Assembly (NCBI RefSeq): GCF_029395535.1
Contig: NZ_CP113920.1
Span: 1,426,001-1,490,000 of the forward strand
Source of the DNA: Bifidobacterium sp. ESL0732
GTDB lineage: Bacteria > Actinomycetota > Actinomycetes > Actinomycetales > Bifidobacteriaceae
Direction: 5' to 3'
DNA: 64,000 nt
The notes beneath the pieces were generated by a model, which worked only from the letters and a program-made list of their open reading frames with translations, was not told where the DNA came from and did not search any database. Positions within the stretch are counted from its first letter, which is position 1. The number at the start of each line of letters is the position of its first letter. Positions 57,181-64,000 of the stretch are shown here, piece by piece. The position numbers and the translations under genes are program-made.

Positions 57181-58322
57181 AATTTACCTTCCTGTTGTTC
57201 TTTGCTGGACAATCTATCGAGCAAAGACCGTGTGTCATCACACAAAAGCGCTTCTTTGAAGTGAACATCCGATACAATGCGCAGCAGGGGCGGGCAGGTA
57301 GCCGCGCCCCTACTTTCGACCGAAATTGAGGCCGCAAGATTGGCCAACGATACGGCCTCGCGCAAGCTCCCACCCATCAGCAACGACACGCACAACACTC
57401 CCGTATGGCAATCGCCGGCACCGTTGGTGTCCACAGCCTGAGCCGGAAAAGCGGGAATCAGCTGGGGAGGAAAACCAGGCAGACACAACCACGCTCCCTT
57501 AGAGCCGCAATGAACGACGAGAGGTGCATTCAGCGCCTGTGCAAGTCGCGAGTAGCGTTCGAATATACTTGAAAATCGATATTGAGAGGATGACGTTTTC
57601 GCCGTCTTATCAAAAGAATCTTTCGCGGGATGGTCTTTCACCATTCCCATTCTGCACGCCAGCAAATCGGCTTCGCTCTCGTTGCACGTCCATATCGGCC
57701 GATATTCAACCATCCGCTCCAACGTCGCCGAATCGACTTCGCCGATGACAGGCGAAACGTCGAAAACCGCCGTGAAACGCTGTTGCCGAGTCCTGCCCAA
57801 AAACGATAACAAAGCTGCTGCCGTATCAGAGACCAGCGTGAAACCGCTGAGATGAACCACGTCGTTGCCACTGGGATGAATCTTATCGAAAGCCGCTTTC
57901 GGCACATGGCATTCGGCACCACGCGTGGAAATGAATGTGCGTTCGGCGCATTTATCCGTCAACGCCACACAGAAACCGGAGTCCTCGCCTTTCAGGTTCA
58001 TACCCGTATGCTCGATGTCGTTTTGCGAGAGCGCATTTTTGAGGACATCAGCCCAAGGGCCAGAGCCCAATGCAGAGCCGAGAGAAGCTCTTGCTCCCAT
58101 CGCCCGAGCCGCGTAGAGCACATTGAAACCGCAACCTCCGGCCACGGTCTGGCTATGATCCGCGAAGAGATTCTCACCGGGGTTCGGGATGGCGTCGATC
58201 TGCATCGAGACGTCCACTATCGCCTGCCCGAGCGAAATCACCGAGCCCTGCAAAGAATGCTTATCCGTCGGCAAACCATTACCCGAAAACGATAAAACGG
58301 TGGAATGGTCGACGACGTTCAT
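57177..58322 (-). CDS. PfkB-family sugar or nucleoside kinase
   Basis: A 381-residue ribokinase-like enzyme. The first 25 residues are extra, then SVISLGQAIVDVSMQIDAIPNPGENLF, VAGGCGFNVLYAARAMGA and the C-terminal PfkB signature AVDTNGAGDCHTGVLC with the catalytic Asp (most relatives have DTTGAGD). A Lys/Ser-rich insert sits around residues 225-250. In this operon it could phosphorylate free ribose or a nucleoside. It overlaps both neighbours by four bases (ATGA junctions). Confidence 0.9.
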   Translation of the reverse strand: MNVVDHSTVLSFSGNGLPTDKHSLQGSVISLGQAIVDVSMQIDAIPNPGENLFADHSQTVAGGCGFNVLYAARAMGARASLGSALGSGPWADVLKNALSQNDIEHTGMNLKGEDSGFCVALTDKCAERTFISTRGAECHVPKAAFDKIHPSGNDVVHLSGFTLVSDTAAALLSFLGRTRQQRFTAVFDVSPVIGEVDSATLERMVEYRPIWTCNESEADLLACRMGMVKDHPAKDSFDKTAKTSSSQYRFSSIFERYSRLAQALNAPLVVHCGSKGAWLCLPGFPPQLIPAFPAQAVDTNGAGDCHTGVLCVSLLMGGSLREAVSLANLAASISVESRGAATCPPLLRIVSDVHFKEALLCDDTRSLLDRLSSKEQQEGKL

Positions 58323-59341
58323 TGCTCACCGCGGTTTCTCAGCGCAATCAATCCGGCAGCGACCCCATCCACATCGATCGAGTTTTGCTTCTCGACCTTC
58401 TGCACCTGTTCCTTGCCGAACACGTCAGGCCCATACGCAGCGCCAAGCATCGCCCCGGCCATCGCAGCCATCGTGTCCGTGTCCCCTCCCAGTGACGCCG
58501 CGAGGCACAAGGCTTCAAACGGCTTGTCTGCAAATCTATAGGCTATGGCGAACGCAGCGGGAACCGATTCGTTGGCCTCGACGCTGGTGCCGACGATATC
58601 GCGAAGGAATGCAGCAAAGTCATCGTCTTCGCAGCAAGCAGCCTTTCCAGAGGCCGAATCAAGGTAACCGAGCACAGCTTTCACCCTCGCAACCACTGAA
58701 GCCTTGGCACTCCAAGAGCCAAAATGGTTCAACCCAAGCACCAAAGAAACCGCTTTACGCATGTTGTCTTTAAGATCTCCACCTTCGAGCCCAAAACTCA
58801 CCACAGCAGCAATCAACGTGGTGGACTCAATCCCCTGTGTGGTGTTGTGCGTGACAATGCAGGATCGGCGAGCCGCAGCACACAAAGCCTCACCGGGCGC
58901 GAACGCAATGCCGACCGGTGCTGACCGCATGGCGCCGCCGTTGGTGGTGCCATATTTACCTGTCAATTCAGGCGATACGCCCTGCGAAAGCTTTTCCAGA
59001 GCGGCCTTGGTGGAAGGCCCGAGCAGATCCAGCGATCCCTTCGCCCGCATCCGTTGCTCCCAAGCCAGCAAATCCTGCGCATACGCCATGACGTCGAGAT
59101 CGCCGCCATCTTCAATCAGTCTATGGGCCAGAATGAAAGCCTGATCGGTGTCATCGGTTACCGACCCCGCCTTCATCGAAGGAGCAATCGGCTGGTCGTC
59201 AACCGCATCACGAAAGTCTTGTATCGGTCCGCCATAAGCTTTGACGATGGAGGCATGCGACATGCTCTGTGTCGGCATTCCCAGCGCGTCGCCTATTGCC
59301 AGACCGGTCAATGCGCCACGAGCCCGTTCCAGAAGATCCAT
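58319..59341 (-). CDS. ADP-ribosylglycohydrolase (DraG/ARH family)
   Basis: A 340-residue hydrolase of N- or O-glycosidic bonds to ribose. All binuclear magnesium motifs are present: GLAIGDALGMPTQSM, the TDDT-type GSVTDDTDQAF, GGAMRSAPVG, THNTTQ and the C-terminal GGDTDTMAAMAGAMLGAAYG. The real start is ATG at 59341 (TTG just upstream also in frame); SD is weak. It is the first gene of a four-gene operon with a kinase, a permease and an amidase-like hydrolase, which suggests small-molecule catabolism rather than removal of ADP-ribose from protein; this is inference. Confidence 0.9.
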   Translation of the reverse strand: MDLLERARGALTGLAIGDALGMPTQSMSHASIVKAYGGPIQDFRDAVDDQPIAPSMKAGSVTDDTDQAFILAHRLIEDGGDLDVMAYAQDLLAWEQRMRAKGSLDLLGPSTKAALEKLSQGVSPELTGKYGTTNGGAMRSAPVGIAFAPGEALCAAARRSCIVTHNTTQGIESTTLIAAVVSFGLEGGDLKDNMRKAVSLVLGLNHFGSWSAKASVVARVKAVLGYLDSASGKAACCEDDDFAAFLRDIVGTSVEANESVPAAFAIAYRFADKPFEALCLAASLGGDTDTMAAMAGAMLGAAYGPDVFGKEQVQKVEKQNSIDVDGVAAGLIALRNRGEQ

Positions 59342-59380
59342 CAACTTTTCGTCTGCTTTCTTCGATTACTCGGAAATAAT

Positions 59381-59396
59381 AGAAACGTTTGTTTCT
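59381..59396. promoter_or_regulatory. Dyad AGAAAC-N4-GTTTCT in front of the ADP-ribosylglycohydrolase operon
   Basis: Six-base perfect arms with a four-base spacer, about 40 bases before the first start codon. A TATTAT box (minus strand, 59381-59376) abuts it, so a protein bound here would sit at the core promoter. Confidence 0.45.
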
Positions 59397-59399
59397 CAC

Positions 59400-59420
59400 T
59401 TATAGTCATTAAGACTATAA
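59400..59420. promoter_or_regulatory. Dyad TTATAGTC-N5-GACTATAA in front of the same operon
   Basis: Eight-base perfect arms with a five-base spacer, 20 bases upstream of the possible -10. The length and symmetry suit a dimeric regulator such as a GntR-type protein; none is encoded in the window next to it. Confidence 0.5.
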
Positions 59421-59708
59421 CTAATGATACGGAAACGCAATCTCAATCCGTTTGACGGTGTTTCGCTATTTTGGACTTTCGCTATCCAAAACCCACTTTG
59501 CCGCTCAATCGACAACAAGCCGCACTCTCATGCAAATCGACATGCCGCCTTGTCTCCATTGACCTCATGCGGACTGGATATCAAGCGTAGACAAAGGCGG
59601 CCGCCACAATTCGTGACGACCGCCCAACATAAGATGCTGTAAATATTGTCTACAATCTCACCATACCAGTGTCGCTACAATGCCACTGCAATGACATTAC
59701 AACCACGT
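59421..59708. other. Intergenic region between alr and the ADP-ribosylglycohydrolase operon
   Basis: No gene is seen. The part near alr holds its terminator; the rest has no recognised feature. Confidence 0.4.
59591..59626 (-). terminator. Probable terminator of alr
   Basis: On the minus strand GGCGGTCGTCAC pairs with GTGGCGGCCGCC over 12 positions with two mismatches, followed by TTTGTCT. It lies about 85 bases after the alr stop. Confidence 0.6.
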
Positions 59709-61067
59709 TTACAGCAACGCCTTAGGGCTGAGTTTGCTCATATCCTGAGGCTCAAGCACTTCGGCAGCATGCAGATAGAGCCGTGGAATACGCGTACGCA
59801 GACATGTGAAGATCTCGTAGCTAATGGTGTCGGCGGCACGCGCCCAATCGTCGGCGGTCGGTTCGGCGTAATCCTCGCCGCGTCCTGGTCCAAAGAGTTC
59901 TACGGTATCGCCTTCGTGCACATCCAACTTCTCCGAGTCTCCGTGCAGATCAAGGATGAACTGGTCCATGCACACGCGACCGGAAACACGCATTAGCTGG
60001 GGCCCTTCGGAAGTCATCACACGCACCGGTCCACCCGGCTTCTTCATATGCTTCGCGCCGGATTCGTCGAATCCGGAGGCGGAACGATGAATACCGTCTG
60101 CGTAGCCCAACGGCACAATCGCGGTGCTGGTCACTTCATCGGTGATATACGTGCGTCCGTACGAAATCCCATGCCCGGCCTCAACGCCTTTGACCGTGGC
60201 CAGCTGTGCCTGCAAGGTCATCGCAGGCTTCAGATCGTAATTTGACGGCGTTCCCATAGCCGGATCAGCTTCGTACCCATAAAGACCAATGCCCGGTCGG
60301 GTCAGCTCAAAATGTGTTTCCGGGCGCGAAAGCGTGGCGGCGGTGTTCGCGATATGGCGGATACGCGGAGGAATGCCGGCCTTCTCCATACGCGCGGTGA
60401 ACTGTTTGAAACTCTCGAGCTGCTGGTTGGTCGCCTCCACGAACTCGGGAACGTCAGGTGCGTCGGCCACGGAGAAATGGCTCCACTGCCCCACGATGTC
60501 AAGCACCCCTTCTTTGGCGAGCGGTACGAGTTTGTCGAGCGCTGCCGGAAAACCTTCGGCGGTGAAGCCGTTGCGTCCGAAACCGGTGTCGACTTTGACA
60601 TGCACACGTGCCGGCATGCCAAGTTTGCGTGCGGCGGCTGCCACGGCGTCGATGCCGTCGAGCGAACCCACTGAAATGTCGATATCGCTGGCAATGAGCT
60701 CGATGAGCGGAGCGTTGTGCCCGTTGTACATCCACGTGAGAATATGGCAGCGGCTCGAATCGATGCCGGCCATGCGTAGCAACAATGCTTCACGCGGCTG
60801 TGCTGTTCCAAGCCACGTCGCGCCGCCCGCGAGCGCCGCCAACGCGGAAGGAATAAGCCCGTGCCCATATCCGTCGGCCTTCACTACACCCATCACGGCG
60901 GTGCCGGACTTCGGCCCGCCAACGACCTCAACCAGGTGCCGCATATTGTCTCGCATCGCCTTGAGATCGACAATGGCCTGGCCCGGGTAGCGCCGCAGCG
61001 CCGCGGTGTAGTTCGATTTGCCAAGTGTGGAAGAAAAAGGCCATTCAGGCAGTGCGTTCAAAGTCAT
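59709..61067 (-). CDS. alr: Alanine racemase (Alr)
   Basis: Supplies D-alanine for peptidoglycan. The fold-type III PLP enzyme shows AIVDLKAMRDNMRHLVE, the cofactor Lys in VVKADGYGHGLIP, HVKVDTGFGRNGF, HIANTAATL, RPGIGLYGYEAD and SGRVCMDQFILDL. At 452 residues it is somewhat long because of an N-terminal extension of about 20 residues and a C-terminal tail. No strong SD precedes the ATG. A GNAT gene lies 114 bases upstream on the same strand and may share the transcript. Confidence 0.95.
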   Translation of the reverse strand: MTLNALPEWPFSSTLGKSNYTAALRRYPGQAIVDLKAMRDNMRHLVEVVGGPKSGTAVMGVVKADGYGHGLIPSALAALAGGATWLGTAQPREALLLRMAGIDSSRCHILTWMYNGHNAPLIELIASDIDISVGSLDGIDAVAAAARKLGMPARVHVKVDTGFGRNGFTAEGFPAALDKLVPLAKEGVLDIVGQWSHFSVADAPDVPEFVEATNQQLESFKQFTARMEKAGIPPRIRHIANTAATLSRPETHFELTRPGIGLYGYEADPAMGTPSNYDLKPAMTLQAQLATVKGVEAGHGISYGRTYITDEVTSTAIVPLGYADGIHRSASGFDESGAKHMKKPGGPVRVMTSEGPQLMRVSGRVCMDQFILDLHGDSEKLDVHEGDTVELFGPGRGEDYAEPTADDWARAADTISYEIFTCLRTRIPRLYLHAAEVLEPQDMSKLSPKALL

Positions 61068-61181
61068 AGTTCATATTGTCGCGCGCCACAGTGATGAAGG
61101 CAAACAGACGATACGGAACAATCACATGGACACGCGGGAATACCAACTGATTACCTGCACAAACCTGGCCGCCGGCCCAAA

Positions 61182-61769
61182 TCACTTGTCGTGGCGCTGA
61201 TAGACGATGCGCGTGTTGCCGCGATCGCCCATGTCGCTGACCGTAATGATCCCGCAACGCCGGAATCCGGCTTTTTCGAAGACGTGCTGCATCGCCTTAT
61301 TGTCAGGATGGGTGTCGCATCGCACGTTCTTATACGTCACGGCCGCCCATCGCATGCACACATCCCCGGTATGTCCTTTGAGACCGGACGAGGCCAGCCT
61401 GTGCATGGTGGCGTATTCGTCATCGTCCAGCCAAGCGCCCTCCGTCAGGTGCGCATAGGTCGGCTCTGCCCCAAGGAACATCGCGAAATAGGCGAGTATA
61501 CGCTCGTTGCCGCCCTCGCCTTCGGAATCGACCAGCAGCATGCCATGACCACCGTGAATATCCTCATGTATCAGTTCGGCGGGAGGCCAACTCTTGCCCC
61601 ACTGGTTAGGGTTGCCGGTGCGTCGCATGAGTTCACGGGCCCGTTCGAAGATAGCCATGATCGCTTCGAAATCGGCTTCACTCGCTCGGCGCACACGCAT
61701 GGAACCGGTCAAGACGCCTTCCGCTGCAGCTGTTTTGTTCCCGTTGTCTATCGTCTTTCCTTCAGCCAT
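61182..61769 (-). CDS. GNAT-family N-acetyltransferase
   Basis: A 195-residue acetyl-CoA dependent transferase. The core starts at MRVRRASEADFEAIMAIFERARELM; relatives with this layout have NQWGKSWPPAELIHEDI and the late CDTHPDNKAMQHVFEKAGFRRCGII, where NKAMQHVFEKAGF is the GNAT C-terminal motif. About 25 low-complexity residues precede it. ATG at 61769 has GAGG seven bases upstream. Substrate is unknown. It lies upstream of alr. Confidence 0.85.
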   Translation of the reverse strand: MAEGKTIDNGNKTAAAEGVLTGSMRVRRASEADFEAIMAIFERARELMRRTGNPNQWGKSWPPAELIHEDIHGGHGMLLVDSEGEGGNERILAYFAMFLGAEPTYAHLTEGAWLDDDEYATMHRLASSGLKGHTGDVCMRWAAVTYKNVRCDTHPDNKAMQHVFEKAGFRRCGIITVSDMGDRGNTRIVYQRHDK

Positions 61770-62054
61770 ACTCATACCTCTGCTTTAAAAAACCACGCGG
61801 CCGCCTACCTGCCAGCGACTTTATTCCCGTACCAAACTAACACCACCACAGGCAATTATCACGATGGAAGATTCGATGCCGAGAGCCAAGATGCAAAATC
61901 GACAACGGAATCGCAAGTCAACAGCGTTGTCTGCGATTGAAATTTGGCCTATAACCTCAACAACGCGATGGCATACAAAAGCGGCATCGACGCCAATCGT
62001 CAGATGCCGCTTCCAATCATGTTTCAGCCCGCTTTCGCAAAGCTGACGCCGCAA
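61770..62054. other. Intergenic region between luxS and GNAT gene
   Basis: About 285 bases with the luxS terminator at 61975-62012 and the presumed promoter of the GNAT gene; no gene is seen. Confidence 0.4.
61975..62012 (-). terminator. Intrinsic terminator of luxS
   Basis: On the minus strand AGCGGCATC pairs perfectly with GATGCCGCT around a 14-base loop that can itself pair in part; TTTTGT follows. It lies about 45 bases after the luxS stop. Confidence 0.85.
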
Positions 62055-62543
62055 TCAGACCACCTTGCGCACGTACGGGTCGGAGCTGATGCCCTCATCG
62101 AGGATCTTCTTGCACCATTCCTTGGCGGTGAACAGGCTGTGGTCGCGGTAGTTGCCGCAGCTCTTGATGTCCGTGGCTGGCACGTCGTCCCAGGTCGCCT
62201 TGTAGGCGATGAACTCGAGCGATTCCTTGAGCGCCTTGGCGACGTCCTCGGTGCTGTGCTCGCCCCAAGTCAGCAGGTGGAAGCCGGTGCGGCAGCCGAA
62301 CGGCGAGCAGTCGATGTAGCCGGGGATGCGCTCGCGCAGCAGCACCGCGATGGTGTGCTCGATGGTATGCAGGCCGCCGGTCGGGATGGCGTTCTCGTTG
62401 GGCTGCACCAGGCGCAGGTCATAGTTGGAGATGACGTCACCCTTCTCCCCCGTCTCGGTGTCGATAAAGCGCACATACGGCGCCTTCACCTTGGTGTGAT
62501 CGAGCTTAAAGCTCTCCGGTTCCGGCTTGTTTTCTTCTGCCAT
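62055..62543 (-). CDS. luxS: S-ribosylhomocysteine lyase (LuxS)
   Basis: Splits S-ribosylhomocysteine into homocysteine and the autoinducer-2 precursor, closing the activated methyl cycle. The 162-residue protein has the metal site HTIEH with [18 protein letters not shown], the later Cys ligand in [14 protein letters not shown], and the substrate Cys in [13 protein letters not shown] at 62543 has AAAGGA six bases upstream; ATG five codons earlier has none. It is a single-gene transcript. Confidence 0.97.
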   Translation of the reverse strand: MAEENKPEPESFKLDHTKVKAPYVRFIDTETGEKGDVISNYDLRLVQPNENAIPTGGLHTIEHTIAVLLRERIPGYIDCSPFGCRTGFHLLTWGEHSTEDVAKALKESLEFIAYKATWDDVPATDIKSCGNYRDHSLFTAKEWCKKILDEGISSDPYVRKVV

Positions 62544-62639
62544 TTGTTTTCCTTTCAATCAATCTAGCCTTTTATTCAAGTCTACTTCCATAAGCATTCA
62601 GAAATTATTAATATCCCTAAATCTCTTTAATCGATTGTG

Positions 62640-64000
62640 CTAAGCATTATTTTGACCATAGTTCTGCATACACCATTCATGAATACGTTGAATATATTCG
62701 TAGTCCACTTTCGAAACACTGTATCCCGGATTTTTCAATTTGTCTGAAATTGATTGTAAAAGTTTCATCCATTGAACCTCATTTTCTTTCTTTGCCTTCT
62801 TCGTTTCATTTTCCCGTTTAGGCAAAGTCAATAAATTTGAATAAGTATCACGCCAATGCCCGTCACTTATGGCAATCTCCGCATAATCTTTCAAATTCAA
62901 ATAATCCCAAATCGATACATTTTCAGTAGAACTCGCTTCATTCTTTTTAGCGATTTTGACAAGATATTTTTCTCTAACGTGAATAGGAACAATAGATTCA
63001 TCATCTCTTCCATTCAACTCAACTAATTGCTTATGCATTAATCCAGTAATTGATTTTGAAATTTCAGAAATATACTGTTGAGAATTCGCATTGTACTCTT
63101 TCGAATTTTTCTCCCACCACTCCTGATATTCAACCGTCGTTAATTGAGGACACTTGTCAAATATTGCTTTTTGCAAGTAGCGCCAATGTTTTATTGGCCC
63201 ATTCCCCCCATATTGCTGCTTTATTTCTTGACGATTTTGCGGTGTCATTGTGTTATAAAAATCGACTATATATTTGAAATAGGGAGAACACCGTTCAAGT
63301 AAAACGCTAGTCTTCTGATATAACGGCATAGAACCATCTCTATCAGAAATTATTTTCAAGACATCAGAAGAAATCCTGATTAAAGCAAAAATGCCACTAT
63401 TCATCGCTAGTAGCCCTTCATTGCTTTTGCCTCTTTCCCATTCTTCCGGCAGTTGTTCAGCAAAAAAGTTCAGCACTCCTTTTATGAATGGGGTTAATGC
63501 ATTATAAGCTACTGAGTTATCACCATCAGCGTTATCGAATAGACCTACTTTTCCTCTAGGTTTATTGTCCCTAAATTCTGTGAGGAAACCAGACTCTTTT
63601 ATTGCTTTGAGAATCATATCCATCGTTACACAACGTTTTGAATCATTTGATTCTTCACCAGTAATAATTCTTCCATACAATGGAGAATCACTATCATCGC
63701 CTAACTTTAGAGCAATCCGTAGCGCAAGAGCTTTACGCCTTTCTTGATAGTTCGGAGAATCATACAGCAAGTCAGCGTCAAGAGTGTTCCTCAGTTGCTT
63801 CGGTACAGCTTTCTGGTTCTCATTGATATCCATGAAAAGCTTTACCTGTTCTTCTTGATTCATATTTTCAAAAGCAACAACAGGAATGGTATTCGTTTTT
63901 GCATACTTGGTGCCGGAGTATCCATACAAACGATGCTGTCCATCAATAATATAGGCAGAACGGTAACACTGAGGTAGGTGAAGAATCCCCAAAGACGTTT
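62640..64000 (-). CDS. DGQHR-domain (DndB-like) protein, 5' end beyond window
   Basis: The frame is open to the right edge, so the N-terminus is missing; at least 453 residues are visible. The defining DGQHRLYGY motif is near the readable start, followed by IPVVAFENMNQEEQVKLFMDINENQKAVP, the ParB-like core of DGQHR/DndB proteins. DndB regulates DNA phosphorothioation operons, and other DGQHR proteins occur in defence clusters. The gene is clearly AT-rich, with runs of A and T unlike luxS next to it, and lacks the window's usual codon preference, which points to recent transfer. No partner genes are visible. Confidence 0.85.
   Translation of the reverse strand, partial: TSLGILHLPQCYRSAYIIDGQHRLYGYSGTKYAKTNTIPVVAFENMNQEEQVKLFMDINENQKAVPKQLRNTLDADLLYDSPNYQERRKALALRIALKLGDDSDSPLYGRIITGEESNDSKRCVTMDMILKAIKESGFLTEFRDNKPRGKVGLFDNADGDNSVAYNALTPFIKGVLNFFAEQLPEEWERGKSNEGLLAMNSGIFALIRISSDVLKIISDRDGSMPLYQKTSVLLERCSPYFKYIVDFYNTMTPQNRQEIKQQYGGNGPIKHWRYLQKAIFDKCPQLTTVEYQEWWEKNSKEYNANSQQYISEISKSITGLMHKQLVELNGRDDESIVPIHVREKYLVKIAKKNEASSTENVSIWDYLNLKDYAEIAISDGHWRDTYSNLLTLPKRENETKKAKKENEVQWMKLLQSISDKLKNPGYSVSKVDYEYIQRIHEWCMQNYGQNNA

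Overview
The window looks like a piece of a Bifidobacterium chromosome or a close actinobacterial relative. The evidence is a fairly GC-rich gene-dense sequence with strong SD sites, a formate-dependent PurT, a one-polypeptide PurL, NarL-type two-component genes next to an ABC exporter, an LtaS-type envelope enzyme, luxS, alr and dnaG. The species cannot be fixed from sequence reading alone.

Left part (1-15.3 kb). An aldehyde dehydrogenase fragment is cut by the left edge. It is followed by two amino-acid ABC importers, each beside a DUF1684 gene: a polar-amino-acid system (solute-binding lipoprotein, permease, ATPase) that ends with a PAT-like acetyltransferase, and a methionine-type metN-metI-metQ operon that ends with the second DUF1684 gene. 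A tRNA-His lies between them. An iron-dependent alcohol dehydrogenase, a formate/nitrite channel, a threonine-aldolase-like enzyme and a GT4 glycosyltransferase follow.

Purine region (15.5-29.5 kb). purT, purC, purL, purF, purM and purD lie on the plus strand. Between purT and purC sits a defence block: an McrB-McrC type IV restriction pair on the minus strand, and divergently an Abi_2/AbiF-type HEPN protein preceded by its own promoter, a compact hairpin and a T-run. purK and purE lie apart at 41.5-43.2 kb. Together these cover the IMP pathway except purB and purH; purN is replaced by PurT, which consumes formate.

Envelope and signalling region (29.8-50.9 kb). There is an unusual three-gene ABC system (MacB-type ATPase, a secreted membrane-anchored adaptor-like protein, MacB-type permease), an LtaS-family enzyme, a membrane serine hydrolase paired with an MprF-like aminoacyl-lipid synthase, a Fur-family regulator, YhbY, tRNA-Arg(UCU), a histidine kinase and response regulator converging on a second FtsX-type ABC exporter, an AlbA-less HATPase_c_4 protein and an ion-transporter-superfamily permease.

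Right part (51-64 kb). dnaG and a dGTPase-like gene are housekeeping. A tightly overlapping operon of ADP-ribosylglycohydrolase, PfkB kinase, NCS1 permease and isochorismatase-like hydrolase follows, with two dyads at its promoter end; it looks like a salvage route for an imported ribosylated amide or base. Then come alr with a GNAT gene, luxS, and finally an AT-rich DGQHR/DndB-like gene that runs off the right edge and is probably the start of a transferred region.
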